From Elusimicrobia bacterium RIFCSPLOWO2_02_FULL_39_32 (GTDB taxonomy: Bacteria > Elusimicrobiota > Elusimicrobia > 2-02-FULL-39-32): a DNA stretch of 64,000 nt. The position numbers and the translations under genes were made by a program. The notes under the pieces are model-generated. The model was not told the DNA's origin. It searched no databases and saw only the letters and a list, made by a program, of their open reading frames with translations. Positions within the stretch are counted from its first letter, which is position 1; each line of letters begins with the position of its first letter. The DNA lies in the NCBI GenBank assembly GCA_001800135.1, contig MGUU01000010.1, positions 51,696-115,695 on the forward strand, read 5' to 3'. Below, one piece after another: positions 1 to 8,700 of the stretch.

Positions 1-1746
1 GGAAAGAATTTCTTGAAAAAATGGTTTAAGTGTCCCCGCGATCCACTGGGGCAAAGGAGGAGAAAATCCTTTTTTCTTGCCATGAATAATTTCTTTAGGA
101 AGCCGATCTTCCAATAATTTGCGGAGAGTCCATTTGGTAGTGAGTCCTCTTAGTTTGTAATGAGAAGGGATTGTCGCGGCAAACTCCACAATCCTATGAT
201 CTAGAATAGGGACCCGCACTTCTAGGGCATGGGCCATGCTCATGCGGTCAGACTTTACTAAAAATTCATCCAGCAAATAGGTTTTTTGGTCTAGGTATAG
301 TAATTTTTCAAGATCAATCCCTGATCCAATTTTTTCAAGAACCATTTTAAAACTTTCAAATCCATCATGACCGTTTTTTTCTGCCAAGAAATTTTGGCTA
401 TAAAGATTATTTTTGTCGTCTTCAGTAAATATCTCTTTCCAAGAAAAGTGGCTTCTTTCCACACTGCTTTCAGCTCCTCGCACAAACTGTTTTAGCTTAA
501 ATTCCCAGCTAATTCTATCCCAGGAAACTGGTATTTTTTCCACTAACTTGGAAAATGGCTTTCGTAAAAAAAGAGGAAGCTTTTTGTAATAGGGAGCGTA
601 TTGGGTAGCGATATAGGTGGGGTATCCTGCAAAGAGTTCGTCCCCCCCCTCGCCAGATAGAGCCACTGTGATATGTTTGCGAGCTGCTTGGCAAAGGAGA
701 TAAGTAGGGATAGCAGAACTATCAGCAAAAGGTTCATCAAAAAAATCATTTAACTTTAAAATAATCTCTTGAACATTGGGTTCAAGCAAAATTTCCTGAT
801 GTTCTGATCCGCAAACTTCTGCCAGGGCTTTTGCTCCATCTTTTTCGCTATAGGACTCTTCCGGAAAATGCACAGTAAATGATTTTATTTTTTGAGAGGA
901 AACTCTGGAAGCGTAATAAAGAATGGCGGCGGAATCTAGCCCGCTAGAAAGAAAAAGGCCGGAAGGCACATCCGAGCGCAACTGGAGTTTTAAAGAATCC
1001 ATAAAAAGCTGATCTAAATTTTCTTTGTAGTGGTTCCATCCTAAATCTGGCAGGGAAGAAAAAAGAGCTCTTTCCCAGTAGGTTTCATTTTGCGCGTTTT
1101 TTTTATTAAGGTCGCAGAGCAAAAAATGGCCGGGCTCTAATTTTTTAATGCTTTTAAAAATAGAGCGTGGTTGAGGCACATACAGCAAAGAAAAATAATC
1201 GTCTAAAGCAAAGAGATCCAATTCTTTTGAACAATCAGGATCTTGCAGCAAGGCTTTAATTTCTGAAGCAAAAGCAATGCCTTTAAAGTCTGCTCTATAG
1301 TACAGAGGCTTTATGCCTAAGCGGTCCCTGGCTAAAATCAGTCTTTTCTTTTTTTGATCCCAAAGAGAAATTGCAAACATGCCGTTTAAATGTTCTAAAA
1401 ATTTTAAATCATATTCTTCATAAGCATGGGCAATGGTTTCAGTGTCAGAATTTGTGCTAAAGCTATGCCCTTTTAGTTCCAGCTCTTTTCTTAGTTCCAG
1501 GTAGTTATAAATTTCTCCATTTAAAACCACTACAACATCTTTGGTTTCATTAAAAATTGGTTGGGAGCCGCTCACAAGATCTATAATTTTTAAGCGGCGG
1601 ATAGCCATCCCGAAATTTTTTTCTGGCGCAATATAAAGACCTTCTTCATCCGGACCCCGATGGAAAAGTTTGGAATTCATTTTTTGAATCAGTTCCTGAT
1701 GGATATTGTTTTCAAAATAAGAAAGTTTACCTGTGATTCCGCACAT
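1..1746 (-). CDS. asnB: Asparagine synthetase, glutamine-hydrolysing (partial, C-terminus beyond left edge)
   Basis: This enzyme makes asparagine from aspartate, ATP and glutamine in the cytoplasm. The protein begins Met-Cys-Gly-Ile-Thr-Gly, so Cys2 is the N-terminal glutamine-amidotransferase nucleophile after Met removal. The ATP-pyrophosphatase signature SSGLDSAAIL is read on the minus strand near position 940, and the segment next to the window edge (PPLPQWIAG) is typical of the family C-terminus. The frame is open from the ATG at 1746-1744 to base 1, giving 582 codons; family members run to about 600-650, so only a short tail is missing. The ATG follows directly on the TAA of the upstream MEMO-family gene, so the two are probably co-transcribed. 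AsnB-like proteins in polysaccharide loci can amidate other substrates, so a role other than asparagine supply is possible. Confidence 0.93.
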   Translation of the reverse strand, partial: MCGITGKLSYFENNIHQELIQKMNSKLFHRGPDEEGLYIAPEKNFGMAIRRLKIIDLVSGSQPIFNETKDVVVVLNGEIYNYLELRKELELKGHSFSTNSDTETIAHAYEEYDLKFLEHLNGMFAISLWDQKKKRLILARDRLGIKPLYYRADFKGIAFASEIKALLQDPDCSKELDLFALDDYFSLLYVPQPRSIFKSIKKLEPGHFLLCDLNKKNAQNETYWERALFSSLPDLGWNHYKENLDQLFMDSLKLQLRSDVPSGLFLSSGLDSAAILYYASRVSSQKIKSFTVHFPEESYSEKDGAKALAEVCGSEHQEILLEPNVQEIILKLNDFFDEPFADSSAIPTYLLCQAARKHITVALSGEGGDELFAGYPTYIATQYAPYYKKLPLFLRKPFSKLVEKIPVSWDRISWEFKLKQFVRGAESSVERSHFSWKEIFTEDDKNNLYSQNFLAEKNGHDGFESFKMVLEKIGSGIDLEKLLYLDQKTYLLDEFLVKSDRMSMAHALEVRVPILDHRIVEFAATIPSHYKLRGLTTKWTLRKLLEDRLPKEIIHGKKKGFSPPLPQWIAGTLKPFFQEILS

Positions 1747-2598
1747 TTATTGGATCATCACCCCCGCATAACCCACTGCAAATTCAGATTTTTTTCCTGT
1801 TAGATCGCTGGAAGTCGCATAGCCCAGAAGTTCCGCGTTTTTTGCTCCCAGAAGTTTTGCGGTCTCAAGCATGACTGCTGTAGGTCCAGCCCCGCACATG
1901 GTTATATTTTGTTCCTCAACCACTTTTAAAAGATTTTCTGGGTTTATCTGTAAAATTTCCTCTATTGCCATTCTATCTTGCTTTTCAGCAAATCCGCTGG
2001 CGCTTATTTTTTTTGGAACCTCTTGCCCATAATTTTGGCCGCAGTGGGTCATGTCGCTAGAGCTAATAACGCAAAAGTTTTGATCTGGATTTTTTTTGAT
2101 TGTTTCAGCTAGAGTTTTTGCTAGAGACCATGCAATTTCTTTGCATACCTCTAAACGATAATCTCGCATCTCTATGGGAACAATTTTAGCGTTTGGAGAG
2201 ATCGCTTGTAAAAATGGTATTTGAACTTCAATCGCATGCTCATACAGATGGGCTTCGGTATCCGCTTTAATCTCTTTAGAATTTTGAAGGAGTTCCAAAG
2301 AAAATTCAGATGCTATTTTTATTGGGCCTAAAGGCATTTCCCATTCTCCTTCAGAAAATAGGCTTGTGGGAGTTCCTAATCCAGTATGATTTGTTCCTAA
2401 AATGATGACAGTATCCGCTTGCGAGATTTGAGAATAAACTTTACCAGCTATTTTTCCTGAATAGATCCACCCTGCATGAGGCGCTAAAGCAAAAAAGAAT
2501 TGTTTTTTAGATTTTAAAGAAGGGTTTGTGAAATATTTTTTAATTTCATCTAAAGTTTCTGGATACCACTGGCTGCAATAAGCTTTACGCAGAGGCAT
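1747..2598 (-). CDS. MEMO1-family protein (AmmeMemoRadiSam system protein B)
   Basis: This 283-residue protein belongs to the MEMO family, which is related to extradiol dioxygenases. Conserved motifs are PHAGWIYSG (residues 40-48), LGTNHTG (67-73), EHAIEVQIPFL (120-130), SSSDMTHCG (179-187) and MCGAGPTA (from 234). His41, His71, His185 and Cys235 line up with the metal-site-like residues of human MEMO1. Bacterial members often accompany an AMMECR1-domain protein and a radical SAM enzyme, but neither partner is present here; the gene sits between a Yip1-like membrane protein (5-nt gap) and asnB (no gap). Family membership is clear. The biochemical role is unknown: MEMO-like redox or copper-related functions are proposed for eukaryotic members and cannot be read from this sequence. 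Confidence 0.88.
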   Translation of the reverse strand: MPLRKAYCSQWYPETLDEIKKYFTNPSLKSKKQFFFALAPHAGWIYSGKIAGKVYSQISQADTVIILGTNHTGLGTPTSLFSEGEWEMPLGPIKIASEFSLELLQNSKEIKADTEAHLYEHAIEVQIPFLQAISPNAKIVPIEMRDYRLEVCKEIAWSLAKTLAETIKKNPDQNFCVISSSDMTHCGQNYGQEVPKKISASGFAEKQDRMAIEEILQINPENLLKVVEEQNITMCGAGPTAVMLETAKLLGAKNAELLGYATSSDLTGKKSEFAVGYAGVMIQ

Positions 2599-2603
2599 AA
2601 AGC

Positions 2604-3167
2604 TTAGAGGTTTTTAACTAAAAAGATAAAAAATGCGGTAAAGAGAAAGAAGCAGGGAAAAATAAAAAGAGGTGAAAATTCTAAGAGGGTTGCTTTAAAG
2701 AATGATACAGAATAAACAGTTTGAATAGTTTTCACAGAAAGAAGAAAGGTCCAAAATATAAAAACTATGCAAATCAAAATAAGAAGAAAGCCATTGGTTC
2801 CTTGTAAAATTAATGTAAAAGGAAAAAATAGGTAAAAGGGAATGAAACTATAGGAGGATAGAATAAGGGAGTCCGTAATTTTTTCTTCAAGTTCTTTTTT
2901 TAAGATTTGCGCCCAAAAATGAACCCACATTACTTTTAAAGACAAAACAAAGAAGAGGATAACTGTTCCAATTAGGAATAGGATAGAAAACTTAGAGATT
3001 GTAAAAGAAACAGGGAAGGATAAAAAAACGCTTAAAAATAAAGAAAAGAATGAAGTTGTAAATATTAAAAACGATTCTTTAAGGTTTGAACCTTGTTTAA
3101 TTTTAAGCAGGGTTTCATTCGGGTGAAAATACAGATCTAAAATATTTTCTATTAGTTGTAATCCCAT
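2604..3167 (-). CDS. Yip1-like integral membrane protein
   Basis: This 187-residue, very hydrophobic protein has about five predicted membrane-spanning stretches, starting around residue 30 after a short amphipathic N-terminus (MGLQLIENILDLYFHPNETL). The layout, a cytosolic N-terminal segment with a hydrophobic core of five helices, resembles bacterial Yip1-domain/DUF1282-type proteins, but I see no diagnostic motif. It overlaps the end of sppA by 16 nt and is followed after 5 nt by the MEMO-family gene, so it is translated as part of the sppA run. Its role is unknown; a membrane-organising or transport-accessory role is only a guess from the fold resemblance. Confidence 0.6.
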   Translation of the reverse strand: MGLQLIENILDLYFHPNETLLKIKQGSNLKESFLIFTTSFFSLFLSVFLSFPVSFTISKFSILFLIGTVILFFVLSLKVMWVHFWAQILKKELEEKITDSLILSSYSFIPFYLFFPFTLILQGTNGFLLILICIVFIFWTFLLSVKTIQTVYSVSFFKATLLEFSPLFIFPCFFLFTAFFIFLVKNL

Positions 3168-4102
3168 AAATAGGCAAACCTGATTCCAAATTTATTTAGA
3201 GGTTCTTCCCAGATTTTTCCTTTATTTTCACTTTTTAGAATAGAGAAAAATTTTTCAAAGGGATCTTCCTCGCGCAAAATTTTTGGTTTTTCTTTCAATC
3301 CGGAGATCTCCCCAGCTTTAAGGATCGCTGCTTCTAAATTGCCAAGCTCATCAATTAAACCAGCATCTTTGGCCTGGGCACCGGAAAAAATCCTGCCGTC
3401 AGCCAACTCCAGCAGCTTTGCTTTTTCCATTTTTCTCCCTTTTAATATCGCCTCAATAAATTGGTTATATGCGTCATTAATAATGGAGCGGATAATCTCT
3501 CTTTCTTTTTCTGTCATTTGCCTGAAAGGGGAGCCAATGTCTTTGTGCTCTTTTGATTGTATTGTCTCCACCCTTACTCCTATTTTTTTAAATAGTTCCT
3601 GTAAATTTCCAATTTTAAAAATCACGCCTATGGATCCAGTAATGGTTCCCGGGTCTGCCATAATTTTGTCTGCCGCAGAGGCGATATAGTAACCGCCAGA
3701 GGCAGCCACTTCCCCCATGGAAGCGATCACTTTTTTGCCTGATCTTTTTAATCTCCAGACCTCATCATAAATTTCTTGCACAGCTCCCACGCTCCCGCCG
3801 GGCGAGTTAATCCTTAAAACCACGGCTTTCACATCTTTATCCTCAGAGAGTTTTTTTAATTTTTTAACTACTTGATCCGCTGAATTTTTGGAATGCCAAG
3901 AATCATTGGAGATGGAGATGACTCCATAAAGAGGCACTATGGCAATGACAGGCTGCGGTTCTTTAATTTTTGAGAAAAATGAAAGAAACTGAAAATCCCT
4001 TGCTCCATTTTTTGGTTTACAAAATAGCTGCCCAAGGCCAATCAATATAGCCAAGCCATAAAGGGTTAGGATCAAGAGTAAACTTTTTTTATTTTCTCTC
4101 AT
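3152..4102 (-). CDS. sppA: Signal peptide peptidase SppA, short (36K) type
   Basis: This membrane-anchored S49 serine peptidase degrades cleaved signal peptides. The protein has 316 residues, with one N-terminal membrane segment (about residues 8-27) and a single S49 domain, as in Bacillus SppA and unlike the tandem-domain E. coli enzyme. The catalytic dyad is visible: Ser135 in EVAASGGYY and Lys187 in SKEHKDIGSPF. Their spacing of 52 residues equals that of the B. subtilis enzyme. INSPGGS (99-104) and GSIGVIF (157-163) are also typical. It overlaps the upstream secreted hypothetical gene by 14 nt and the downstream Yip1-like gene by 16 nt, within a minus-strand operon that starts at pcm. Confidence 0.93.
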   Translation of the reverse strand: MRENKKSLLLILTLYGLAILIGLGQLFCKPKNGARDFQFLSFFSKIKEPQPVIAIVPLYGVISISNDSWHSKNSADQVVKKLKKLSEDKDVKAVVLRINSPGGSVGAVQEIYDEVWRLKRSGKKVIASMGEVAASGGYYIASAADKIMADPGTITGSIGVIFKIGNLQELFKKIGVRVETIQSKEHKDIGSPFRQMTEKEREIIRSIINDAYNQFIEAILKGRKMEKAKLLELADGRIFSGAQAKDAGLIDELGNLEAAILKAGEISGLKEKPKILREEDPFEKFFSILKSENKGKIWEEPLNKFGIRFAYLWDYN

Positions 4103-4637
4103 CTTTTTTTTCAGATTCTATTGAACCCGTGGAGTTTAATAAAGAATAAGAAGCGCCTTTTTTATCCAACTGTTCAGCGATTCCAGCTGTTGGAGGGGAA
4201 GGAGGCTTTTCCTTTATTCTTTTTTCTAAATTTTTCTCAATTTCTTTAGATATTGCTAAAGCTTCTTTGCGAATCGTGGAATGGTCCAATTTTAAAGATT
4301 CAGCGATTTTTTTAAGGCCTGTTCCTTTTTCTCTTTCTTTGATTAATTCTTCCAAAGATTTTCCGGATTTTTTTGCCATTAGGATTAAGCGGATTAGCTC
4401 TCTTCTGCCAAACCCTTTGGAAACAGATTCGCTTAAAAGTTTTTCATCCGATGAGAATTTTTTGACCAGGGTCTCTATAAAAGGATCCAAACTTTTTTTT
4501 TCAACTATTTTTTTCGTGTTTTCTTCTTCAATTTTAGGGAATGAGTAAAGATCCTCTTGCGCTATCCCCTTCATTTTAAAATTTGAAAGCAGAAAGACCA
4601 TAAACAAAAAATAAAAGAGTAAAATTGTTCTTCTCAT
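4089..4637 (-). CDS. Exported hypothetical protein, helical and charged
   Basis: I do not recognise this 182-residue protein. Residues 1-26 look like a signal peptide (RR n-region, hydrophobic core, then GIAQED). The mature part is rich in Lys and Glu and predicted mostly helical. A central segment (GFGRRELIRLILMAKKSGKS, then a Leu/Glu/Lys-rich stretch ending KKIAESLKLDHSTIRKEA) has the look of a small helix-turn-helix-like module, but in an exported protein that is unlikely to bind DNA. The tail is low complexity (PPSPPTAG and SESEKKDERK-like). Its ATG overlaps the pcm stop (ATGA) and its end overlaps sppA, so translation is coupled on both sides; a role in envelope proteostasis with its neighbours is an inference only. 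Confidence 0.6.
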   Translation of the reverse strand: MRRTILLFYFLFMVFLLSNFKMKGIAQEDLYSFPKIEEENTKKIVEKKSLDPFIETLVKKFSSDEKLLSESVSKGFGRRELIRLILMAKKSGKSLEELIKEREKGTGLKKIAESLKLDHSTIRKEALAISKEIEKNLEKRIKEKPPSPPTAGIAEQLDKKGASYSLLNSTGSIESEKKDERK

Positions 4638-5374
4638 TTTTTCCTAGGATTTTCTCCAACCATGGGCACAAACCGCACAGGAGCAAGAGATTCTTTATGG
4701 AGCCTGCCATATGACTTTTTAAGCAGTAAAAGTTCTTGAACCTCGCCTGAAAGACCTATTGGAATAACCATTCTTCCTTCTTCTTTAAGTTGTTCTAATA
4801 AAGACGGAGGAACATCTTCTGGAGCGCAAGTAACAATAATTGCGTCAAATGGGGCGAATTCCTTCCATCCTAAATAGCCATCCCCTGTTTTGACCTGAAT
4901 CTTTTCATAACCAGTTTGTTTTAAATTTTTTTTGGCAAATTTAGCTAGCTCCGGAATAATTTCTATGGAATAGGTTTCTGCGCCCAGTTCTGCCAAGAGC
5001 GCGGCTTGATAACCCGAACCAGTGCCAATTTCTAAGACCTTTTCCCCGGGTTTTAAGCTTAAGACTTCTGTCATTAAAGCCACGATGTAGGGTTGGGAGA
5101 TGGTCTGTTGAAAACCTATGGAAACTGGTTTATCTTCATAGGCCTGGCTCCAAGATTCCTTAGGGATAAATAGGTGCCTGGGGACTTTTTCCAGAGCTTT
5201 TATTACTTTAGGGTCCTTAATTTTTCTCTGGATGACCTGCTCTAGCACCATCTTTTTTCTTTGTTGAGAGAAATCAGGCTGGTTCACAAGAGATTCGCTA
5301 GAACTAATTTTTTTGTCTTGACAGGACACAAAGAAAAGAAGCCCAGCATATAGTAAAGTTTTTTCAACCCTCAT
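4634..5374 (-). CDS. pcm: Protein-L-isoaspartate O-methyltransferase with lipoprotein signal
   Basis: This enzyme uses SAM to methylate L-isoaspartyl residues in aged proteins and so starts their repair. The motifs QTISQPYIVALM (90-101) and LEIGTGSGYQ (114-123, SAM-binding) are diagnostic of the PCMT family. Unusually for a family that is normally cytosolic, residues 1-18 (MRVEKTLLYAGLLFFVSC) form a lipoprotein signal peptide with Cys18 in an FVSC lipobox, followed by QDKKISSSES, a typical linker. The mature enzyme would be a periplasmic-side lipoprotein of about 228 residues. It heads an operon with an exported hypothetical protein and SppA, which supports an envelope-protein-maintenance role. 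How SAM would reach an exported enzyme is not explained. Confidence 0.9.
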   Translation of the reverse strand: MRVEKTLLYAGLLFFVSCQDKKISSSESLVNQPDFSQQRKKMVLEQVIQRKIKDPKVIKALEKVPRHLFIPKESWSQAYEDKPVSIGFQQTISQPYIVALMTEVLSLKPGEKVLEIGTGSGYQAALLAELGAETYSIEIIPELAKFAKKNLKQTGYEKIQVKTGDGYLGWKEFAPFDAIIVTCAPEDVPPSLLEQLKEEGRMVIPIGLSGEVQELLLLKKSYGRLHKESLAPVRFVPMVGENPRKK

Positions 5375-5424
5375 TTTTAAGGAATTATTTAAATCTTATT
5401 TTCTAATGTGCCATTTAATTTTAA

Positions 5425-5433
5425 AGTATATCA
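5425..5433 (-). promoter_or_regulatory. Possible extended -10 promoter element for the pcm-sppA operon
   Basis: On the minus strand this reads TGATATACT, an extended -10 (TGn plus TATACT, 5 of 6 to consensus), 51 nt upstream of the pcm ATG. No good -35 is seen at the usual distance, which is tolerated for extended -10 promoters. Sequence match only. Confidence 0.35.
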
Positions 5434-5527
5434 TAAAAAAATAAGGTAGAAATATTCAAAACAATCTTTAAAGCGCGATAAAACTAAAATTTTTTTATTT
5501 TAAAAATAGGATTTTTTAGAGAGAAAA

Positions 5528-5539
5528 TGTAACGTTACA
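5528..5539. promoter_or_regulatory. Perfect 12-bp palindrome, candidate operator
   Basis: TGTAACGTTACA is a perfect inverted repeat lying in the divergent region between pcm (minus) and the giant gene (plus), about 95 nt upstream of the pcm extended -10. Flanking TTTGTCACAAA also shows dyad symmetry. The form suits a dimeric repressor or activator, but the regulator is unknown. Confidence 0.4.
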
Positions 5540-5610
5540 AAATTTGTCACAAAAAGTTTACAAAAAGTTAGAGAAAAGTTTCGCGCACTTCATTTATAAG
5601 CTAGCTTGAA

Positions 5611-5677
5611 GTTTAGTTGTAAGGCAAGTGGAGTTATAGAGTAGTTTAAAATTTAGTTGCAGGAGAGTGGAGTTACA
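5611..5677 (+). repeat. Two imperfect direct repeats upstream of the giant gene
   Basis: The segments 5611-5638 and 5651-5677 share the pattern TTTAGTTGyArG followed by AGTGGAGTTAyA, allowing one gap, and lie 40 nt apart start to start. They sit in the presumed 5' leader or promoter region of the 2027-codon gene and could be regulator sites or duplicated leader elements. Confidence 0.45.
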
Positions 5678-5769
5678 ACGCAAGTTGAAAGGAGAATGAA
5701 AGTGAAAAAATTTAAAAAAGGAGAGGTTACCCTAAAATGTGATTGAGATAACCTTATAGGTTTACGACA

Positions 5770-8700
5770 ATGAGAACTTTCACCAGCAAATACCAGCAAT
5801 TTGTAGGAACCAGATTTTCCCTGCCGATCTTTCTAGATTGGTTTAATCTAGAAACCATCCAGAAAAAATTAACAGTTCTAAAGTTATGTTACAGAACCTA
5901 TCAATGGGTTCTATTCTTTCTTTTTGGAGGCTTTAAAAAGAGCCCCCCACAAATAGAAAGCGGGAACCTTGCAACAGTTCCCGCTTTTACGACAATGAGG
6001 AACTCCACCAGCAGTAGAGTTCTATTAATATATAGCAGAGGTAACAGAATTTGTCAAGCCCCTAAATTTCAATCTAAATATAAATGGAAACAATGCGTTT
6101 CTTTAGCTTTAGCCGCAATTTTCTTTTACGTTAATATAGCTTTTGGCGCAATAGAACCAGCTCAAAAGCTCTGGAAAGAACGCAGAGCCGCTCTTTTAAA
6201 AATAGAAAAGAAAAAGCCAATTCATGAAACATCTGATTTTTTTGTAGATTCACCTCTAAACCCTAATTCAATCCCACAAGGAAGCTTAACGCAACTTCCT
6301 CTGACGCCTCAGGCGGCCAGTCAAAAAATAACTCATCTTACGCAGCTTCCTTCCTTACAAGATCAGTTCTGCCCCAACCCCCTTCCTAAGAATGAGTTAG
6401 GGTTTAGTAGGTTGAATTTAAAATCATTTTTATCAGGAACAGTTCCTATTTTAAAGCATGGAGGAGGCATCAATTCTTGGATACAATCTTTGCCAAGTGA
6501 ATGCGCGGATATTAAGGAAGTTTATTTCCCTGCTGAATGGAAGTCTGGGGATTTGATAGTTATGCACATTCAGGATGCGCATGAGAATTTCCAGGCTCAA
6601 GCTAATATCGCAAAAATATTAGAGTCTCTTACAAAAAAGGGTCAGGATAAAATTGTTGTAGGTTTGGAGGGAGCTCAAGGCAAATTAAATTTTACACCCT
6701 ATCGCTCTTTTCCAGACAAAGGGATTATTAAGGATGTGGCGGATTATTTTTTAAAAAATTCCATGATTTCCGGAGCGGAATATGCAGGTCTGACATTGAA
6801 CCCTGAGGGCTCTGATCAAAGCTCTCTTTTATTCTCAGGCATAGAGGATGAAAAACTTTACTCCAATCATGTTAGAGCTTTTAAAGATTCTGTCCTTGAA
6901 GAAAAAGAGGCGAAGAAAATTATTTTAGAGTTGCAGAACTCTTTAAACCTGCTTAAAACCAAAATATTAAATTCAGATTTAAAAGAGTTAGACCAAAATA
7001 TGACTTTGCACTATAAAGGACAGATTAAGCTAAGCCAATACCTTAAAGTCCTTACTCAGGATGGAATTCCTTCTGATTCAGAGATGATTCACAAATTCAT
7101 GAATGCTTTAAACTTAGAAGAAACCTTAAACTATGAGCAGGTAGAGAAAGAAAGAAGAGCTTTAACCAATAGTTTAGTGGAAAAGCTCCCTAAGCTAGAG
7201 TTGAATAAACTGATTTCCTCTAGTCTTTCATATAGGTTGGGAAATATCAGTTACGGCGCTTTTTATCAATATTTAAAAGATTTGTGTCAGGCTTATGGGG
7301 TGGGTTTAGCCAAAGTCCCAGAGATGGACAAATATGTTCGATATGTTCTATTAACTGGAACGATCCATGCAGAATCATTATTTAAGGAAATAACGCGGTT
7401 GGAAGAAAAGACTGTTCAACGGCTTGTTGTAAATCAGAAAGAGAAAAGTGTGATAAGACTTTCTCAAGATATAAGATTGTTAGAAAAACTTATAAGTTTT
7501 AGTTTGAGTCCTGAGGAGTGGGAGGAATATAAGAAAAGAAGGGATGAGATTCAAAGAGTTGGAAAAAGGATGAGTGAATTTAAGATTTTATCCAAAGGTT
7601 TTTTAGAGGTTTTTTCCAAGAACCAAATTGAAGCGAGCCCGCCTAAGAGAATAGCTATTTCAGAGCAGACCTTTTTAGAATCTTTAAGTTCTTTTGAAAA
7701 ATTTAATCAGTTTGCGATTCAGAGGAACAATGCCTTAGTGGAAAATCTTTTAGCTCAAGAGGCTTCTTTTCAATCTAGAGTTCCAAATCTTGCGATTGGC
7801 TTTTCTGTTCAACAAGGCTTGCCTCAGCGCTCAACACCACGAGCCGCGGAATCGCGCGATGTGGCTAGAGTCGCGGTGCTTATTGCCGGCGGATTTCATA
7901 CTTCTGGGATGACTCAAAACCTTCGAAATCGAAAGATCGCTTATGCAGTAGTCAGTCCAAGATTGGAAATTAGCCAAAAGAAAGGAACAGCATATCTTGA
8001 GATTTTTAATAGAGAAAAAATGCCTTTAGAAAAACTGTTTAGTGGAGAGCGCATTACTCTTAAATCCAGTTCCCCGTTTGCGCCTGTGGGCAAAATTTTA
8101 AATCAAATTGTTCCTGCTTTGGAGGGAGCATTTCTCTCATTTGCCATGGGGTTATTTATAAAAAAGGCACTTCTTAAGATAACTAATTTGGATAAAAGCG
8201 TTAAGAAACAGATTGAAAGGGAAATAATTGATTGGTTTAGCATGTTAAAAGAGGAGAACAGCTTTCACACCATTAAGAATTTAAAAATAAAAGATTTAGT
8301 TGAGATAGAAAGGGATTCAAAAGGCGTTTTCAAAAAAGGCCGTTTGCATTTTGAATTTTATGGAAAAAGTCCGGACAAAGAGAAAAAGAGAGTGGAAGTT
8401 TTCTTGACGATCTTAGACAGCTCACTTAAAGATAAGAGCGATCTTCAATCTCCAAAAAATATCTCTGTTCAAATTAAAGATAGTATTCTCATCCTCAGCG
8501 GGCCCGAGCCCGGATTCTTTGAAAAAAGTTTAGCTTCAATGAAACTGGTAAAACAATCTTTTTATCAGCTGACGCAAGAGTTGAGCAAAAAAATAGTTGA
8601 GGAGCTTAAGATACTAAAAGTTCAAACTTTGGCTGCATCCCATTTATTTTTAAGATCTTTAAAGCCTATCTTAGCTGTGCTATTGGTTGTAAGTTGTAAA

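Larger units (their letters stand above)
5375..5769. other. Divergent intergenic region between pcm and the giant exported protein
   Basis: This stretch of about 395 nt has no credible gene. It holds a possible extended -10 for the pcm operon (5425-5433, minus), a perfect 12-bp palindrome (5528-5539), A/T-rich repeated GTTTACAAAAAG-like strings (5545-5575), two imperfect direct repeats of 27-28 nt (5611-5638 and 5651-5677) and a hairpin-capable AGGTTA/TAACCT pair (5725-5730 and 5749-5754). It therefore looks like a regulated divergent promoter plus a structured leader for the plus-strand gene. I see no known riboswitch consensus. Confidence 0.6.

Noticed and set aside
3339..3689. Open frame opposite sppA
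   Set aside because: It is a shadow of sppA, whose motifs and dyad are intact on the minus strand.
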